Shown here: piece by piece, positions 1 through 11,277 of the stretch
Position numbering within the stretch: the first letter of the stretch is position 1
Layout: the number at the start of each line of letters is the position of its first letter
Assembly (NCBI GenBank): GCA_038025085.1
Contig: CM076151.1
Span: 10,297,001 to 10,361,000, forward strand
DNA length: 64,000 nucleotides
Reading direction: 5' to 3'
Source of the DNA: Tetragonia tetragonoides
Lineage: Eukaryota; Streptophyta; Magnoliopsida; Caryophyllales; Aizoaceae
Notes under the pieces: model-generated
Database searches by the model: none
Told to the model about the DNA's origin: nothing
The model's input: the letters and a program-made list of their open reading frames with translations, nothing else
Position numbers and translations under genes: made by a program

Positions 1-3000
1 ATTTGCCCCTCCGTGATGTGGGTCAGCATCCTCTCATTGCCCTCACTTGAAAATAACTTCTGCTTGAATTTCATTTCAAATCGCTCAGCTAATTTTATTT
101 TCATTATCTTGTAGGTGTTGTTTGTATCTGAGAAAATGGTCATAGGTGTTGGATTTGACTATACTCCAATGGTTTTTGCAGCAGATGAAAGTGGATTGTG
201 GTATGTTACCGTTGCCAAAGCTTTTATCAGTTGTGTTAGCACATTATAAGTCAGGTGGAACATGGGGTCATAAACTCATAACTATCTATGCAATCATGAT
301 TGGTGTGCGTGCTGTCAAACACACTTGGAATTGCCAATCTAACTTAAATTATGCCATATTGGAGCATCATGGACTTCCAGATTTCTCTTGGAGATACCAA
401 ATAGAGTATAAATATACACAACTATTATGATGGAATGCTCCTTGCTTCCAGTATAGGAGCTCTTTGCTGAAAGCAAATTTTGTTGTAGACCCTTTGATCC
501 TACTTTTCTAGAGTGGGATGATGGTTATGTTTATCTGCTAATCAAATTTGATTTACGTGTATCTTTAGTGAGAAAGTATTTCACTTTTTATTCGTCTTGC
601 AGGAGCTTTATTAGACTTCTTGGTGAAAGACAGACAACTCCAAATGCTAGACATGGTTCACAGGTAATACTAGCAGGAAATTTTTACTGTTCTTTTTGTT
701 TTCTGTATCTGTATTTTCACCTCCCTTGTTTATTGGGGAAGGACAGGAGAGAATGTTGATGGGTGGAGGGGATGTGTTTGGGTGCGTGGGGGTGCATATG
801 TTGGGAATGTTATGGTTCCCCCCCCCCCCCCCTCTCTCTTTGGTAGGAGTGTTTAAAGGCATATCCTCGTATCCATTTGATTTCGCTTATTTTATATGGA
901 TGCATTGCCGCTGGTTCACTGAGATGTCGAAAATCTGACCCTAATTCGGTTGCTCTTTTACTGATTCCCTCTCTTTAGGCAGTGTGTGTGTATCCATGAC
1001 CCGTCTTATTTTGAAGTTTCAGGGTTTTAACATTTTGAGTTGGTAGTACCCAGTTTTCTTATACTCCCTCTGTTTTTCTTTAAACTTCCTACTTGCTTTT
1101 TTGAGGTCAAACTTTGTAAACTTTGACCGGAAATATATAAAAAATCTCTATGAGTTATGATTTGAAAGTATATGCATTAGATTCCTTTGGAAATGTATTT
1201 TCAAAATATCAAATTTTTATAAACTTTACTTGTATATTTTTATAGATATTCATGGTCAAAGTACCACATTGGAGAACGTGAAAAAGCAAGTAGGAAGTTT
1301 AAAGAGAAACGGAGGGAGTATTACAATTAAATAATTTATGGACTAGTTGATGTGCAGGGCTCTTATTAAAAGGCAATTGAATCTAAACATGTTTTAGAAG
1401 GACAATCTCCTTCTTACAAAGGATGCAAATGCTCCAAAGGATAGGCTTTTGAATCTGGCTGGTTGCCAGTTCTGCAGACAAATTAGCATTGTCGAGAATA
1501 GGAACTTCGGAAGCAATACTGCAACACTAATAAATTTCTCAGAATGGGAACTTCTAAATCATTCTATGTTCCACAAAGTCGTTACCACTTATGGCACTTA
1601 GGAGCAGATGAAGTTGGTCTTACATAATAGAATTTTAAGGATGTCAGAGCTCATGTTCTTAAATATTCCTGTACTTAATCCTATGTGTGGGGAATGTAAT
1701 TACTTAGTTATAGTTTAGGATTTGCGTCATTTTCTACTGCTGCAAGCTGAGTATACTTTTGAGTTCTTAGCAGAGGTGTCTTGTATATCAACTAGCAGCT
1801 TTCACCTAGGGGAACAATAATTGTTGTCCATGCGAGAAAGCTCCAACTTAGGTTTACGCCGATTGTTGTCTGTTTGAAGCAACCTCCCTAAAGATAATAA
1901 TAGCTGACACTTATAATATATAGGCTCGGAAATGAACATGAGCCATGATTTGATAAACAAATGACCAGCTACAACTTAATGTATTTGATTTGAAAATGTT
2001 ATTTTAAATAATATCACGGTTCGTATATTCATATGTGGAAAACAGTTTTGACTCGTGTTCACATTCTGCATCCATGCAGAATTTATTGATAAGCAAGTGG
2101 AGGACACCCTTGAAGTAGGAAGGACGCTAGGATTAGGATATCTCTGTGTTTTTATGTTTGATTACTTGGGATCAAGGATGAAAATATTTGGCAAGCTTGT
2201 ATGAGTTATTCTAATGTGCAGCTTCATGTGCTATCTTGGAAAAACCAAAAAGGAGGCGTTTGCTGAACTGGTGGTAAACAAAAAAGGGTAGCTATATTAG
2301 CAATATGGTGTTTTTTCCGTCTATTGATCTTTTACATGGTGGTAGGGATAGGTTTTGATGTATACAGCTTTGTATTTCGCTTGAAGGTTTTTTTTGTACT
2401 TGGGGGATTCTTTTATATTGATTTTTGGCAATCTGCAATAGTAAAGGGATAAAACCGAATAGTTAACTTGGGAGCCCATTGAAAGGATGCTTTCACTCAA
2501 CTAAATAACTCTGTTTATCACTCCAAAACCAGAGTCAGACTCTTTATCCCGGGTAAAGGCAGTACTATTTTTTTTAAACTTGAAAGCAATCCTCTAGATC
2601 CTTGAGATACAAGCCTCCCTTTGTATGTTCATTACTCAATTTGGTGGTAGGCTCAGGCTGCCAATCATATGTAAATGAAATTGCAATTTTCCTCATAATG
2701 TCATTAAGCTGATGCAAATACATCTTTTTCCTGTTACAGATTTCTGGAGCATTTGGAAAACTGTATGGTCAATCGAAGTATGGCAATGCCAATGATACAG
2801 CTAACTCTTCCAATTTATATGGGCGCGTTCACGAAAACTGCATTACGTATGACCTCACTCTGCTATTACCAATTTCCCCCTGCCCCGCCCCCTGCCCCCC
2901 TTGCCTTTCAATTTGCTGACATTGTAACTTGTAAGTGATGCTCTTTTTACTTGAATTTAGCTGCATTGTGCCGCTGAAAAAGGGAGGAGATTCTAAAGTG

Positions 3001-3168
3001 ACACGATTCAGCACCTCAGGTACGTGTTTTTGCTATCTGCATCTTGTAAATCTGTACTGAAACATTATCCACCCGATGGCTCACTTATATATCCTGCTCT
3101 TTCTAGGGCTTGACGGTAAGGTGGTTATCTGGGAGCTAGGGAGCCAAGATATGGTGGATTATCTATGA
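1..3168 (+). CDS. ARPC1: ARP2/3 complex subunit 1 (ARPC1), 3' part
   Basis: Partial gene: the upstream exons lie outside the window. Coding exons are 1-17, 115-200, 603-663, 2740-2846, 2961-3019 and 3107-3168 (TGA). All junctions are GT...AG, and the phases join without a break into 129 residues plus stop. The reading contains DLPLRD, VLFVSEKMVIGVGFD, FIRLLGERQ, ENCITCIVPLKKGG and a final WD-like block, TRFSTSGLDGKVVIWEL. These are the hallmarks of the C-terminal third of plant ARPC1/p41-Arc. ARPC1 is the seven-bladed WD40 propeller of the ARP2/3 complex, which nucleates branched actin filaments in the cytoplasm; in plants it acts in trichome and epidermal cell shape. The protein ends VDYL shortly after the last blade, as expected. 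The 2.1-kb intron (664-2739) carries a Stowaway MITE. The 3' UTR probably runs to about 3400. Confidence 0.93.
1064..1318. mobile_element. Stowaway-type MITE in ARPC1 intron
   Basis: Terminal inverted repeats of about 38 bases, nearly perfect, begin CTCCCTCTGTTTTTCTTTAA on the left; the right end is the complement of CTCCCTCCGTTTCTCTTTAA. The element is flanked by TA on both sides (1062-1063 and 1319-1320). A CTCCCTCCG terminus with a TA duplication is the signature of Stowaway elements, mobilised by Tc1/mariner transposases. It is 255 bases long with no coding capacity. It lies in the intron between the third and fourth ARPC1 exons of the window. Confidence 0.9.
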
Positions 3169-4556
3169 AAATGGGAGATGAAGGCGTCTTAGGCCTCCTG
3201 TGGCGACAAACAAATTAAGATTAGAATCGATTATAGCATGAATGTATATTCTGTCATTCTGTAAACTGAAAAAACTGAGATTCAGCAAAGTTGCAACTAG
3301 TAGCAGTCACATAAGCTTTTTGTTGTAACCTGAGTGCGGATTTGGTTATACGGAAATATAATTTTTTGTACAATGTTGCATCTTATATTTCAATGGCGGA
3401 AGAAATCAAGGATGGTTTGAGTACACTGTTAACAGTTAACACTATACTTGCATCGCGTGCCTCTTTCTCCTAAGCTATTGATAGTAAGTTGGCCAACTAG
3501 AAGTTTAAAAGGTGATAGTCTACCTGACTGAACTATTACTAAACTCCCACTCAGCTCCCCAAGTCCTCCTAAGGATTTCTGTCTCTCAATATTATTCCCT
3601 CCACCACTTTGGCCGGGATATGGAACATTGCTATACCCCACGGGCCACGAGTCATACTACGTAAATATGTATTAAGTTCATTTACAAACTCGGTTCGAGC
3701 TCAACTTACTTATCTATAGAGTCGATCATTATTGAACTTGCGATTTTAAAAATTGTTCGATGCGATCGACTTATAGCTCATCTCCAACTTCTCCCATATA
3801 TAAGTGAATCTAATCAAATCAACTAAGACAATTATGGTCTTTTTTGTTTTTTTTCTCATTACCATCCCACAAGTTTCTTTATATTCCCCAAATTTTGTTC
3901 CATTCCGCAAGTTTTGCAAACTTCTTTTTCCCTATTTTACAAGTCTAATTCCGTTCTGCAAGTTTCGTTCCATTCCGCAATTCTAGCATGGTCACCGAAT
4001 ATAGGCAAAAGGACTATGATACACATACACTAAGGAGAGATATACACAAATAGTCTTAGCCCTCCACTTGTCCCTAATTAAGAATCTTCCTTTAAAGTTT
4101 GTGGAGGAAAACTAGGAGGTTTTGGAGGGAAAATAAGAGACCAAAGGAGGAAAAATAAGATGCCAAAGGATGGAAAAATTTTGAGGTTTGTAGCCAAAAA
4201 AAAAAGGGAAAGGGAATGTGAAAGACCAAAAAAAAGGGATGAGAGAGAAAACAGAAAGGAAATAAAAAAAAACGAGCTCCATTGTTTCCGGTGATCTCCA
4301 ACTTCTCCCATTACTCTCCGGCGACATGTCGGCGAAAAGCGAATTTTCCGGCAAAAAATGAGCCATGTGGCCAAAACCCACACCAGTAGCCGCTCCAACG
4401 ATTCCGATCACATCAAATATGGTCTTCAGATTCAACGCCGCGATTTTCATATTTTCTCTTTTCTCTCTCTCCTTGGTTTAGAAATGAGCTTTTCTCTCCC
4501 CTAGATTTAGGAAGGGTTTTGTATTGTAGGCAGACTTGGGCTGCTGGGAATAGAGG

Positions 4557-4765
4557 TGCCAATCGGGTGGGTTGGGTCGGGTCTTTCGGTTTCGGGTTAT
4601 TATGGGTTTGGGTAATATCGGGTCAGAAGAGTTATCGGGTCGGGTTGGGTCGAGTCGGGTTGATTTGGGTTTATGTTGCTGTCGGGTCACGGGTCAACTC
4701 GGATCGGGTTAGTTCAAGTTTCGGTTAAGTCGGATTCGGGTTAATTGGATTTTCGGGTCATATCA
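4557..4765. repeat. GGGTCGGGT-rich degenerate minisatellite
   Basis: The tract consists of loosely repeated units such as GGGTTGGGTCGGGT and TCGGGTCGGGTT. Similar tracts occur at about 34075-34280 and inside the hAT element at 34944-35427. There they are subterminal to inverted repeats, so this one may be the worn end of a related element. It begins near TAGAGGTGCCAATCGGGT, which resembles a hAT terminus, but I found no matching right end. Confidence 0.5.
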
Positions 4766-5065
4766 GGTCAAATTTAATTTCAGAGCATATAAATTCGAAA
4801 ATAATATGAAAAACTCAATTTTATATGAAAATTTTCAATAATATGGACGACATGTGTGTTAAGTTAGTTTTATATACTGATTGGTAGTTCAATAATATGG
4901 ACCACCTCAACATTTATGTCATCCTCACCTTGACCTGACTACCAATCAGTGTTAAGAAATTCATGAAATACTGTCCGTTCTCCCTCCATACTCCTAGTGT
5001 TTAGTGTTAAAAATAATCCCATCGGAAGTGATTACACTAGGGTTTTTTTTACTAAGGGCAAAACA

Positions 5066-5245
5066 GTCAGAAATCTAGAAAGTGAGGAGTTCTTTTACTT
5101 ATTTCCATCAAGTCAGTGTAGTTCACCTATTTATTCAAATCAATGGATATCACTTATGTGGATAGATTACATCAGGGAAAATAACACACCCCCTATAAGA
5201 ATGTATAAAATTGTACTTTGTCAGAAATCTAGAAAGTGAGGAGTT
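5066..5245. repeat. 26-bp direct repeat, 154 bp apart
   Basis: GTCAGAAATCTAGAAAGTGA followed by GGAGTT occurs identically at 5066-5091 and 5220-5245. No inverted termini are visible around either copy. It could be the footprint of a short duplication or two ends of a small insertion. Confidence 0.6.
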
Positions 5246-7167
5246 TGAGTTATTTGATTGACATTACATACATAAACGAGGTAAAATTTCCTACAAATTT
5301 ATTGCTTCTCAAAAAAGGAATTATTTACCTAGATGTCCTCGGGTATGAATATAACTAACTTCTCCCTTCGTTTGAGTAGTAAGGTAAGTCAATATATCAC
5401 AGACAAAAATTAAGGTAGATTATTTTGGAACGTACTATTGCACAAATATTGAATCTGAAAGATGAGAGTTAAATTAACCTCTTTGACTGATCATCAAGTT
5501 TGTATTGATAATTTTGGTTACGAATTACAATCAGATTCAATTGCCTGGATTATTGGAGGGAAATGACTTTTTGGATCCAATAAGTGCAATCGTCATCATT
5601 GTATATCTCATCATCTTTTGACGATGTATGAACATAGGTTATGTTAAAGGATGATAATAACTAATCCAGACGATAGGGCATAGCGAAAGGCCCCATTTAC
5701 CTACGAAGAAGTGAGGTAAAGTAATATCTAATTACTTACGGATAAAAAAAAAACACAAGAAAAGTTTCTACTTTCTACCAATATTTTGAGATGAGAGCTC
5801 ATGAATTTTGACAAAGAATCACAAACCAGTGAATGACTAAGATATATTCCAAAGTCAAGTTGAGGTCATATTGGTAATGAGTGAGAAAGCCATTTGTGAG
5901 CCTGGCATGGAAAACAAAAATGAATAATTCGATTAGCTGCTCAAAAGATATAAACTTTGACCATAAAAAACAAGGACACGCATGCATAAATCATTCTGTA
6001 CCCAAAAACAAAGGAACAGAATAAATAGCAAAAAATTTAAACGAAACAGAGAGGCTTCAGATAGAAGAAATTGAAAACAAAGATGGAGCTAAACAATAAC
6101 AAAGTAATTAAAGCAGATAGAATAATAAAGATGTAAAAGGAAAAAAAATTCATACCTTGGTGATGTTTGGATGATCTGCCGAGTATTGGAGTTCTGGGAG
6201 CGAAATTGAACCCAAAAAAACGATAGAGATGCAAAATCAATAGATGTAACGAAACAGAATAAAAAAATCGAATTACAAAAAGAGAAAGACGATTAAGTAT
6301 GAGTGTTAAGGGAGAGAGAAACTTACGACTTCAAAAGAACAGCAACGGAGAGAGAATTAGGGTTCGTAGGAAGAGGGGCGACTAATGAGTGGATTTATAT
6401 CGGACTTGGATTTATATCCAATCCTTCTCTCTCTTTTCTTTCCCTGCAAGCAATTCGGATTCGGATTGGACTTTTTCGATGTTCGAATTGGATTTGGATT
6501 CAAAAAACAACAATTTTGGATTTTCGGATTGGATTCGTACTAACCCTTTCGGAGTCCAATAATCCAATCCAAATTACACGTATATGTATAAAAAGATATT
6601 AAATAAAAACATAAAACTAAACATTATTACCCAAAAAAAAACTAGGTTTAATAAAAGGCTAAAAACCCAAGTGAAAACTGATGAATGCAAGCCCAAAAGG
6701 CTAATCTATAACCTCACCCCATTGATGAAGGGGCGCGGTGTGCGATTGTCGAAGAGAGAGAAAAAAATTCCGTTCGTTAAATGGTAAAGCTTGATACAAT
6801 ATATATTACTTTCTCGTTTCAAAATGAGCTTTCTGTTTGACTTTTTGGGTCAAACTTTACAAAACTTGACTATTAATTTGTGAAAAAAATATGAACATTT
6901 ACAATATCAAAATACTACTCTTAAATTCATTTTAATTATTGTACTTGTAAATATGGTTATGTAATTGTGGTTATTGATGGTCAAAATATCGTCTCGTAAA
7001 CTGTGTAAAGTCCAACGTATAGCATTAGTTTAAATTACAATCACGTTACCGCCACTGTACTCTTTGGTATATGGAGTACATATGCAACCTCCAAGAAACT
7101 GCAGTATTTCCTACCCCAGTTGACTTTAGAGCATGTTCCATATTCTTAGTATTCACAAAATCATCAC

Positions 7168-7175
7168 TATATATT
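7168..7175 (+). promoter_or_regulatory. Probable TATA box of NHL gene A
   Basis: TATATATT lies about 50 bases before the ATG at 7227. It is followed by a C/A-rich leader resembling the leaders of the neighbouring paralogues. This placement supports translation from 7227 rather than from the ATG at 7071, which lies upstream of the TATA box. Confidence 0.5.
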
Positions 7176-7226
7176 CATCCCAAAAACCCAATTCAGTTAA
7201 ACAACTTATCTTCTAACTTAACAATA

Positions 7227-7877
7227 ATGTTTTGCCGAGATTTCAAACAAAAAACAAAGTCTTGCCTGAATTACACAATTTGCCCCATACTTTTCCTCTC
7301 CGTCATAGCTATCATATTAGTAATATTAATCCTCATCTTGAAGGTGAAGACCAAAACCCCGCCCCAACATCCCACCTTCACCCTCTACTACGCCTCCGTC
7401 TCCCGCTTCAACCTCACCACCGATGGTCACCTCACGTCGTTCTTCGACATCACTATCCGAGCAAATAACCCGAACCACGAAGCGAGCACCCTCAAGTACA
7501 AGCGTATTCGGGTCTATATTTACAAGGGCAAGCAGAATTTGGCCAAGGACGCAGCGTTTTTCACTCAGCACAAAGGTAATAATAATAATGTCACCATGTT
7601 AAGGGCTGAACCTGTGGCCCTTGACGTGAGCCTCAAGAAACGTCCGGGCTTGGATTTCGAGCTCGAGAGTAGAAGTGGTTACCTTGATTTCGATGTTTAT
7701 ATGACCGCTAGGTTTTATAGCGAAAATGTCGAAGTTAATTGTCGACATGCTCTGGTTAATCTTACTGCTGCTAATAATTCCCCTTCATCTAATTATAAGG
7801 ATATTAGTAATAATGTACCGAATTTTCGAAGCGTTGGATGTAGTTTTAGAACTTGGAGCCCTCCTGATAATTTTTGA
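7227..7877 (+). CDS. NDR1/HIN1-like (NHL) protein A, LEA_2 domain
   Basis: Single-exon gene, 216 residues from the ATG at 7227. An in-frame ATG at 7071 lies upstream of the probable TATA box and is disfavoured. Residues 1-16 are a short cytoplasmic tail, about 17-39 a hydrophobic membrane anchor, and the rest an extracytoplasmic LEA_2-type domain. That domain contains HPTFTLYYASVSRFNLT, SFFDITIRANNPNHE (the NPN motif of the NHL family) and a C-terminal VNCRHALVNLT...FRSVGC block. NHL proteins sit at the plasma membrane; some are induced by pathogens, as NDR1 and HIN1 are. What this copy does is unknown. It is the first of eleven family members in the array and looks functional. Confidence 0.85.
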   Translation: MFCRDFKQKTKSCLNYTICPILFLSVIAIILVILILILKVKTKTPPQHPTFTLYYASVSRFNLTTDGHLTSFFDITIRANNPNHEASTLKYKRIRVYIYKGKQNLAKDAAFFTQHKGNNNNVTMLRAEPVALDVSLKKRPGLDFELESRSGYLDFDVYMTARFYSENVEVNCRHALVNLTAANNSPSSNYKDISNNVPNFRSVGCSFRTWSPPDNF

Positions 7878-8270
7878 TGGATTGTGCTTTGAACACATTT
7901 ATTACAACTTGAACTTCTTTATTGTATTTTTGTGTCAGTCTTTGGGTGTATGCAAATTGAATGAACCTCCAAAAATTAATATCTAGTGGAGACTCGCATG
8001 ACCTTATTTCCTCGAATTTTCACACTCCGAAAAATATCCTTCTAGCAATCCCATCCTTATAAACCCTCTCATTCTAAAAACTAAATCTAATGAAAACATC
8101 CACATTCAACAACTCAAAAATGTGTACATTATTGTCTATAAAAATAAACGACACCATATAGCTCCTAATTAGTGAGCCATTTAGCTTAATTATTCTTTAT
8201 GGTATCAGAGCAAACATCCGCTTATCCTGCATCATTCCGGCCTCGTGACATACACAACTTTTCAATCTCC
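7878..8270. other. Spacer between NHL A and pseudogene B
   Basis: The 3' UTR of gene A comes first, then the old promoter of pseudogene B. CCTTATAAACCCTCTCATTC near 8053 matches the leader of paralogue D, TATAAAATCCTCACCCATTC near 12482. A retrotransposon-like primer-binding site follows at 8200, so a retroelement fragment seems to separate B from its promoter. Confidence 0.55.
8200..8211 (+). mobile_element. LTR-retrotransposon primer-binding-site remnant
   Basis: TGGTATCAGAGC is the sequence complementary to the 3' end of initiator tRNA-Met, which many plant Copia elements use as primer-binding site just after the 5' LTR. It is preceded by AT-rich sequence with a TATA-like stretch near 8136. 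No retroelement coding region follows, so only a scrap of an element can be claimed. Confidence 0.5.
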
Positions 8271-8598
8271 ATGGCGAACGAGAATCTTTACATGGGACCT
8301 CATGGCAGCAGACCACCACGTTCAATAACATACACAAGAGTAAAGAAAAAGCCATAATATACGCAATATTAGGCTTCATCCTGGTGGGTATACCCCTCAT
8401 CATCTACAAAGTTGTGGTCAAGCGCCGAGACCCCACCTTTAAACTCGACTATGCCTCCGTCACCCGCTTCAACATTACATCCGACGGCCACCTCACAACA
8501 TTCTACAAAGTTGTGGTACGTCGCACTTAACGTGAAACTTAAGAAAGGTCCGCTCTTCGATTTCGCACTCGAAAGACGATCTGGTTACCTTGATTTCG

Positions 8599-8645
<47 letters not shown>

Positions 8646-10356
8646 ATTAGTAAGAACAATAGTTAAAGTTTAAGTCATACTACAGACCCTTGGGAACGAG
8701 ATTCCCGTCAAATAAGCCCTAAAAGATATTGAACAAGAGTTTTTCACTTGGTTCCACAAAACCGTGGATTCATACACTGTTGCCTCCGTAGCTGCTTCCT
8801 TGGCCAAAATATCTGCTACCTGATTGGATTCCCTAAATTGATGGTTGATAGAGATCTCTTGGAAGTCCTTCAATAGTTCCCTGCAATGCATGACACAATT
8901 AGATAGGTAGTTACGTTGGTGGCTTCCTTTGTTGATGAGTTCGACTGCGCGAGTGGATCTCTAATTTCCTCCAGCCTTTCTCCTTTGCTATTCTTAGTCC
9001 TTCCTTAATTGCCCATAATTCACACGAGAAAATATCTTTCCTTCCTAAGTTTCTTTGGTAGCTGATCAACCAGTTCCCATTCTCATCTCTAAAGACACCC
9101 GCTCCTCCTGCCTTCCCGTGCCTCCCAATTTTTGATCCATCCGTGTCAAGTCGTATACTCCCAGCGCTTGGTGGCCTCCATTTAACTTCTCTTTCTTGCA
9201 CCCTTTTTTTTCCCTGTTCATCCAAAGAACTCCAGTATTCCACGCAGCAAATTCACAAGATTTAAACCAAGTACCAATAGGTGGAGTTTTGTTTTCAAAC
9301 ACTCTAAGATTCCTATACTTCCAGATGTACCAAAGATTGTAAGCAAACAAGGTGTTCCATGGCAGTTTGTTTGGTAGAAGAGTATTACAAGTAAGGTTAG
9401 ATTTGAGCCAATCTAGAAGACTTTGATTATAGAAGGTATCAGTTATGGGGAAGTTTTTCCAAAATTCTCTAGCAGGGACGCAATCTCTCAAGAGATGGAG
9501 AGCATTTTCACAAGCAGATTTACACATAAAACACTGAGCATTGGCACTAATATTTCTAGTAAACAGTAAAGAAGCATGAAAATTTCTCATAATTGCATCC
9601 ATCTCTTTTAATGTCTTGATAGGCAGCCCTAAACACTGCATATAATAATTAGGAATAGCCGCAAGGGTAGAATTAATCAAAACAGTTCTACCAGCCAAGG
9701 AGAGACAATTGGATTTCCATTTTGCTAATTTCCCTTTCATTTTATTTACAATGAAGTTTACCTGATTGTGACTAGGTTTTCTGGTCATGATTGGAAGGCC
9801 CACATAGGTCCCCAGGTCGGATGAGCTTTTAATTCCTAGGATGGGTTCTAGGGCCTCAATGTCCTCACTTCTCATATTTTTGGAGAAGACAATTTTACTT
9901 TTTTCAAGATTCATGGTTTGACCAGATACAGAGCAGAAAATATCAAGTACATTCTTAACATTCAAAAGAGTTTCAGCACTAGCCTCACTAAACAATAGAA
10001 TGAATGTCATCAGCAAAAAGTAAATGCGACACCTCAACATTACTTTTCCCAATGCAAAAGGGATTCCAAGTACCAGAGTGACAAGCTTCATGAATCAAAT
10101 TCAACAAATACTCCATGCACAAGATAAAAATGTACGGGGATATGGGGTCCCCTGGTCTTATACCTCGGGATGGTTCAAAGAAGTCAGTAAGAGTACCATT
10201 TACCAAAATAGAAGAGGATTCGATGTTTTTATGACGGCGATTTTGGATGATAACGATCTAGAAGTTAATTGTCGACAGGCTGTGGTTAATCTTACTACTA
10301 ACAATGAACAAAATTTTAAGAGCGTTGGATGCAGCGTTTTTATTTACAGCATGTAA
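8271..10356 (+). pseudogene. NHL pseudogene B, deleted and split by a LINE
   Basis: The 5' part (8271-8600) reads as an NHL gene. Its membrane segment is AIIYAILGFILVGIPLIIY, followed by DPTFKLDYASVTRFNIT and SDGHLTTF. It needs a frame change near 8355. A large piece of the middle of the LEA_2 domain is missing, and CTACAAAGTTGTGGT is repeated at the deletion junction (8404-8418 and 8503-8517). The reading resumes as LKKGPLFDFALERRSGYLDF and is cut at 8600 by a minus-strand LINE (8601-10216). The last exon piece (10217-10356) ends with VNCRQAVVNLT...FKSVGCSVF and a stop. It cannot make a normal product. The intact neighbours A and C are the best references. Confidence 0.88.
8601..10216 (-). 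mobile_element. 5'-truncated L1-type LINE (RT C-end, RNase H, poly-A)
   Basis: Read on the minus strand from 10216, the element starts inside reverse transcriptase (ILVNGTLTDFFEPSRGIRPG, then HLLFADD, the F/YxDD-type catalytic box). It continues through the RT thumb and a zinc-binding zf-RVT region (CMCKSACENALHLLRDC-like). It ends with an RNase H domain (LDTDGSKIG, CELWAIKEGLRIA, ESNQVADILAKEA). Several frameshifts separate these blocks, so it is dead. A 44-base poly(T) at 8601-8644 is the complement of its poly-A tail. Flanks are GATTTCGA before and GATTCGA after, a near target-site duplication. Truncation at the 5' end is typical of target-primed reverse transcription. Confidence 0.88.
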
Positions 10357-11277
10357 TAATTGTAATTAGATTGATTGTGCCATGTGCTTCGATTTGTTCA
10401 TTATATTTGTAATTCTATTTAATATGACAAAATATATTCAATTAATAACACAATAGAGACGTTGAATCAAAGGTGTTAGATCGTGGTCTATGGCTAGCTA
10501 GTCGATCATGTGTTATAACTTATATCAACGAAGAAGGATATTACGATGACTTTCTAGCTAGCTGTCATATACCCAACTGGAAGTTGTTGACTTTATTTGT
10601 GGACTTATGAAAAAATGTCAACTTTGTACGCCTCTCAATTTGGAATTGTTTTTAATAATTTAGTCAGACGATCATGCATCTTAAAGTACAATTCTACATT
10701 TCACACAATGTATGTTCAAGCTAAAAAAGTTTATAAAATAAAGTAAATAATAATTTTTCTGTCTCGGTCGAATTCATCTTTCCATCTGATGGACTTCTCA
10801 AACAATACTTTGATAATAAAAAGAGAAATATTCATAATAACTTTTCACAAATTGAATGAAAAGAAAAATATCGAACACGAACTGCTATAATAAAATTAAG
10901 TTGCAAGCCCCCTGCTTTCTCTCGTGACGAGTCACAATTTTGACGTAAAAGGAAGTCCACAGAACCACAATGAGGGTTAGTCGTCATGGGAAAATGTCTT
11001 CAAACAACTAGAAATTTTATACTTGATGAGTATTCTGTTTTTGGGTATCTCCGGATATCTTTCCATTTTTGGGTGTTATATGCAAATAGAACCTACAAGA
11101 AATTTATATAATAGTATTGGACTAATTATTATTGCATGACGGCCATTTCCTGGAATTTTCACAAACTAATTAGTTATAAATAAGTAAAATCCCCATCCTC
11201 TATAAATAAGAAGTACTAAGAACCCAATTATCCAATCAAAATAAACATATTAACCACGCACCTTTAGCAAACTCATC
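10357..11277. other. Spacer between NHL B and NHL C
   Basis: The 3' flank of pseudogene B is followed by the upstream region of gene C. I see no gene, RNA or transposon terminus. The stretch is AT-rich, with a TATAAATA box at its end. Confidence 0.55.
11201..11208 (+). promoter_or_regulatory. TATA box of NHL gene C
   Basis: TATAAATA lies 70 bases before the ATG at 11278. It is followed by the leader AGAACCCAATTATCCAATCA, which is similar to the leader of paralogue D. The spacing is right for a plant core promoter. Confidence 0.6.

Larger units (their letters stand above)
3169..7070. other. Intergenic: ARPC1 3' UTR, then repeat-rich noncoding DNA
   Basis: About 3.9 kb with no supportable gene. 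The first 250 bases are probably ARPC1 3' UTR. Short open frames on the minus strand at 4078-4450 and elsewhere are hydrophobic and low-complexity, with no recognisable domain. Contents include a GGGTCGGGT-rich tract (about 4557-4765), a 26-base direct repeat (5066-5091 and 5220-5245) and a GGATTC/GGATTGGAT-rich tract (about 6395-6580). A sequence at 6805-7015 beginning like a worn Stowaway end, with inverted AAAGTC/GACTTT stretches, may be an old MITE. The regulatory region of the first NHL gene occupies the last few hundred bases. Confidence 0.6.

Noticed and set aside
146..430. Open frame with a methionine start in the first 500 bases
   Set aside because: It crosses the splice donor at 201 and reads the ARPC1 exon in the wrong frame. 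The real exon (115-200) reads VLFVSEK in another frame.
4078..4450. Overlapping minus-strand frames of 69-112 codons
   Set aside because: They are Phe/Ser/Leu-rich from A/G-rich plus-strand DNA, with no domain, and three frames overlap. Chance is the simplest explanation.
4557..4765. GGGTCGGGT tract as telomere-like or G-quadruplex array
   Set aside because: Units are irregular and do not match the plant telomere repeat. Similar tracts are subterminal parts of hAT elements here, so transposon debris is more likely.
7071..7226. N-terminal extension of NHL A from an upstream ATG
   Set aside because: The TATA box at 7168 lies inside this stretch, and paralogues start at the position of 7227. 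It is leader or promoter that happens to be open.
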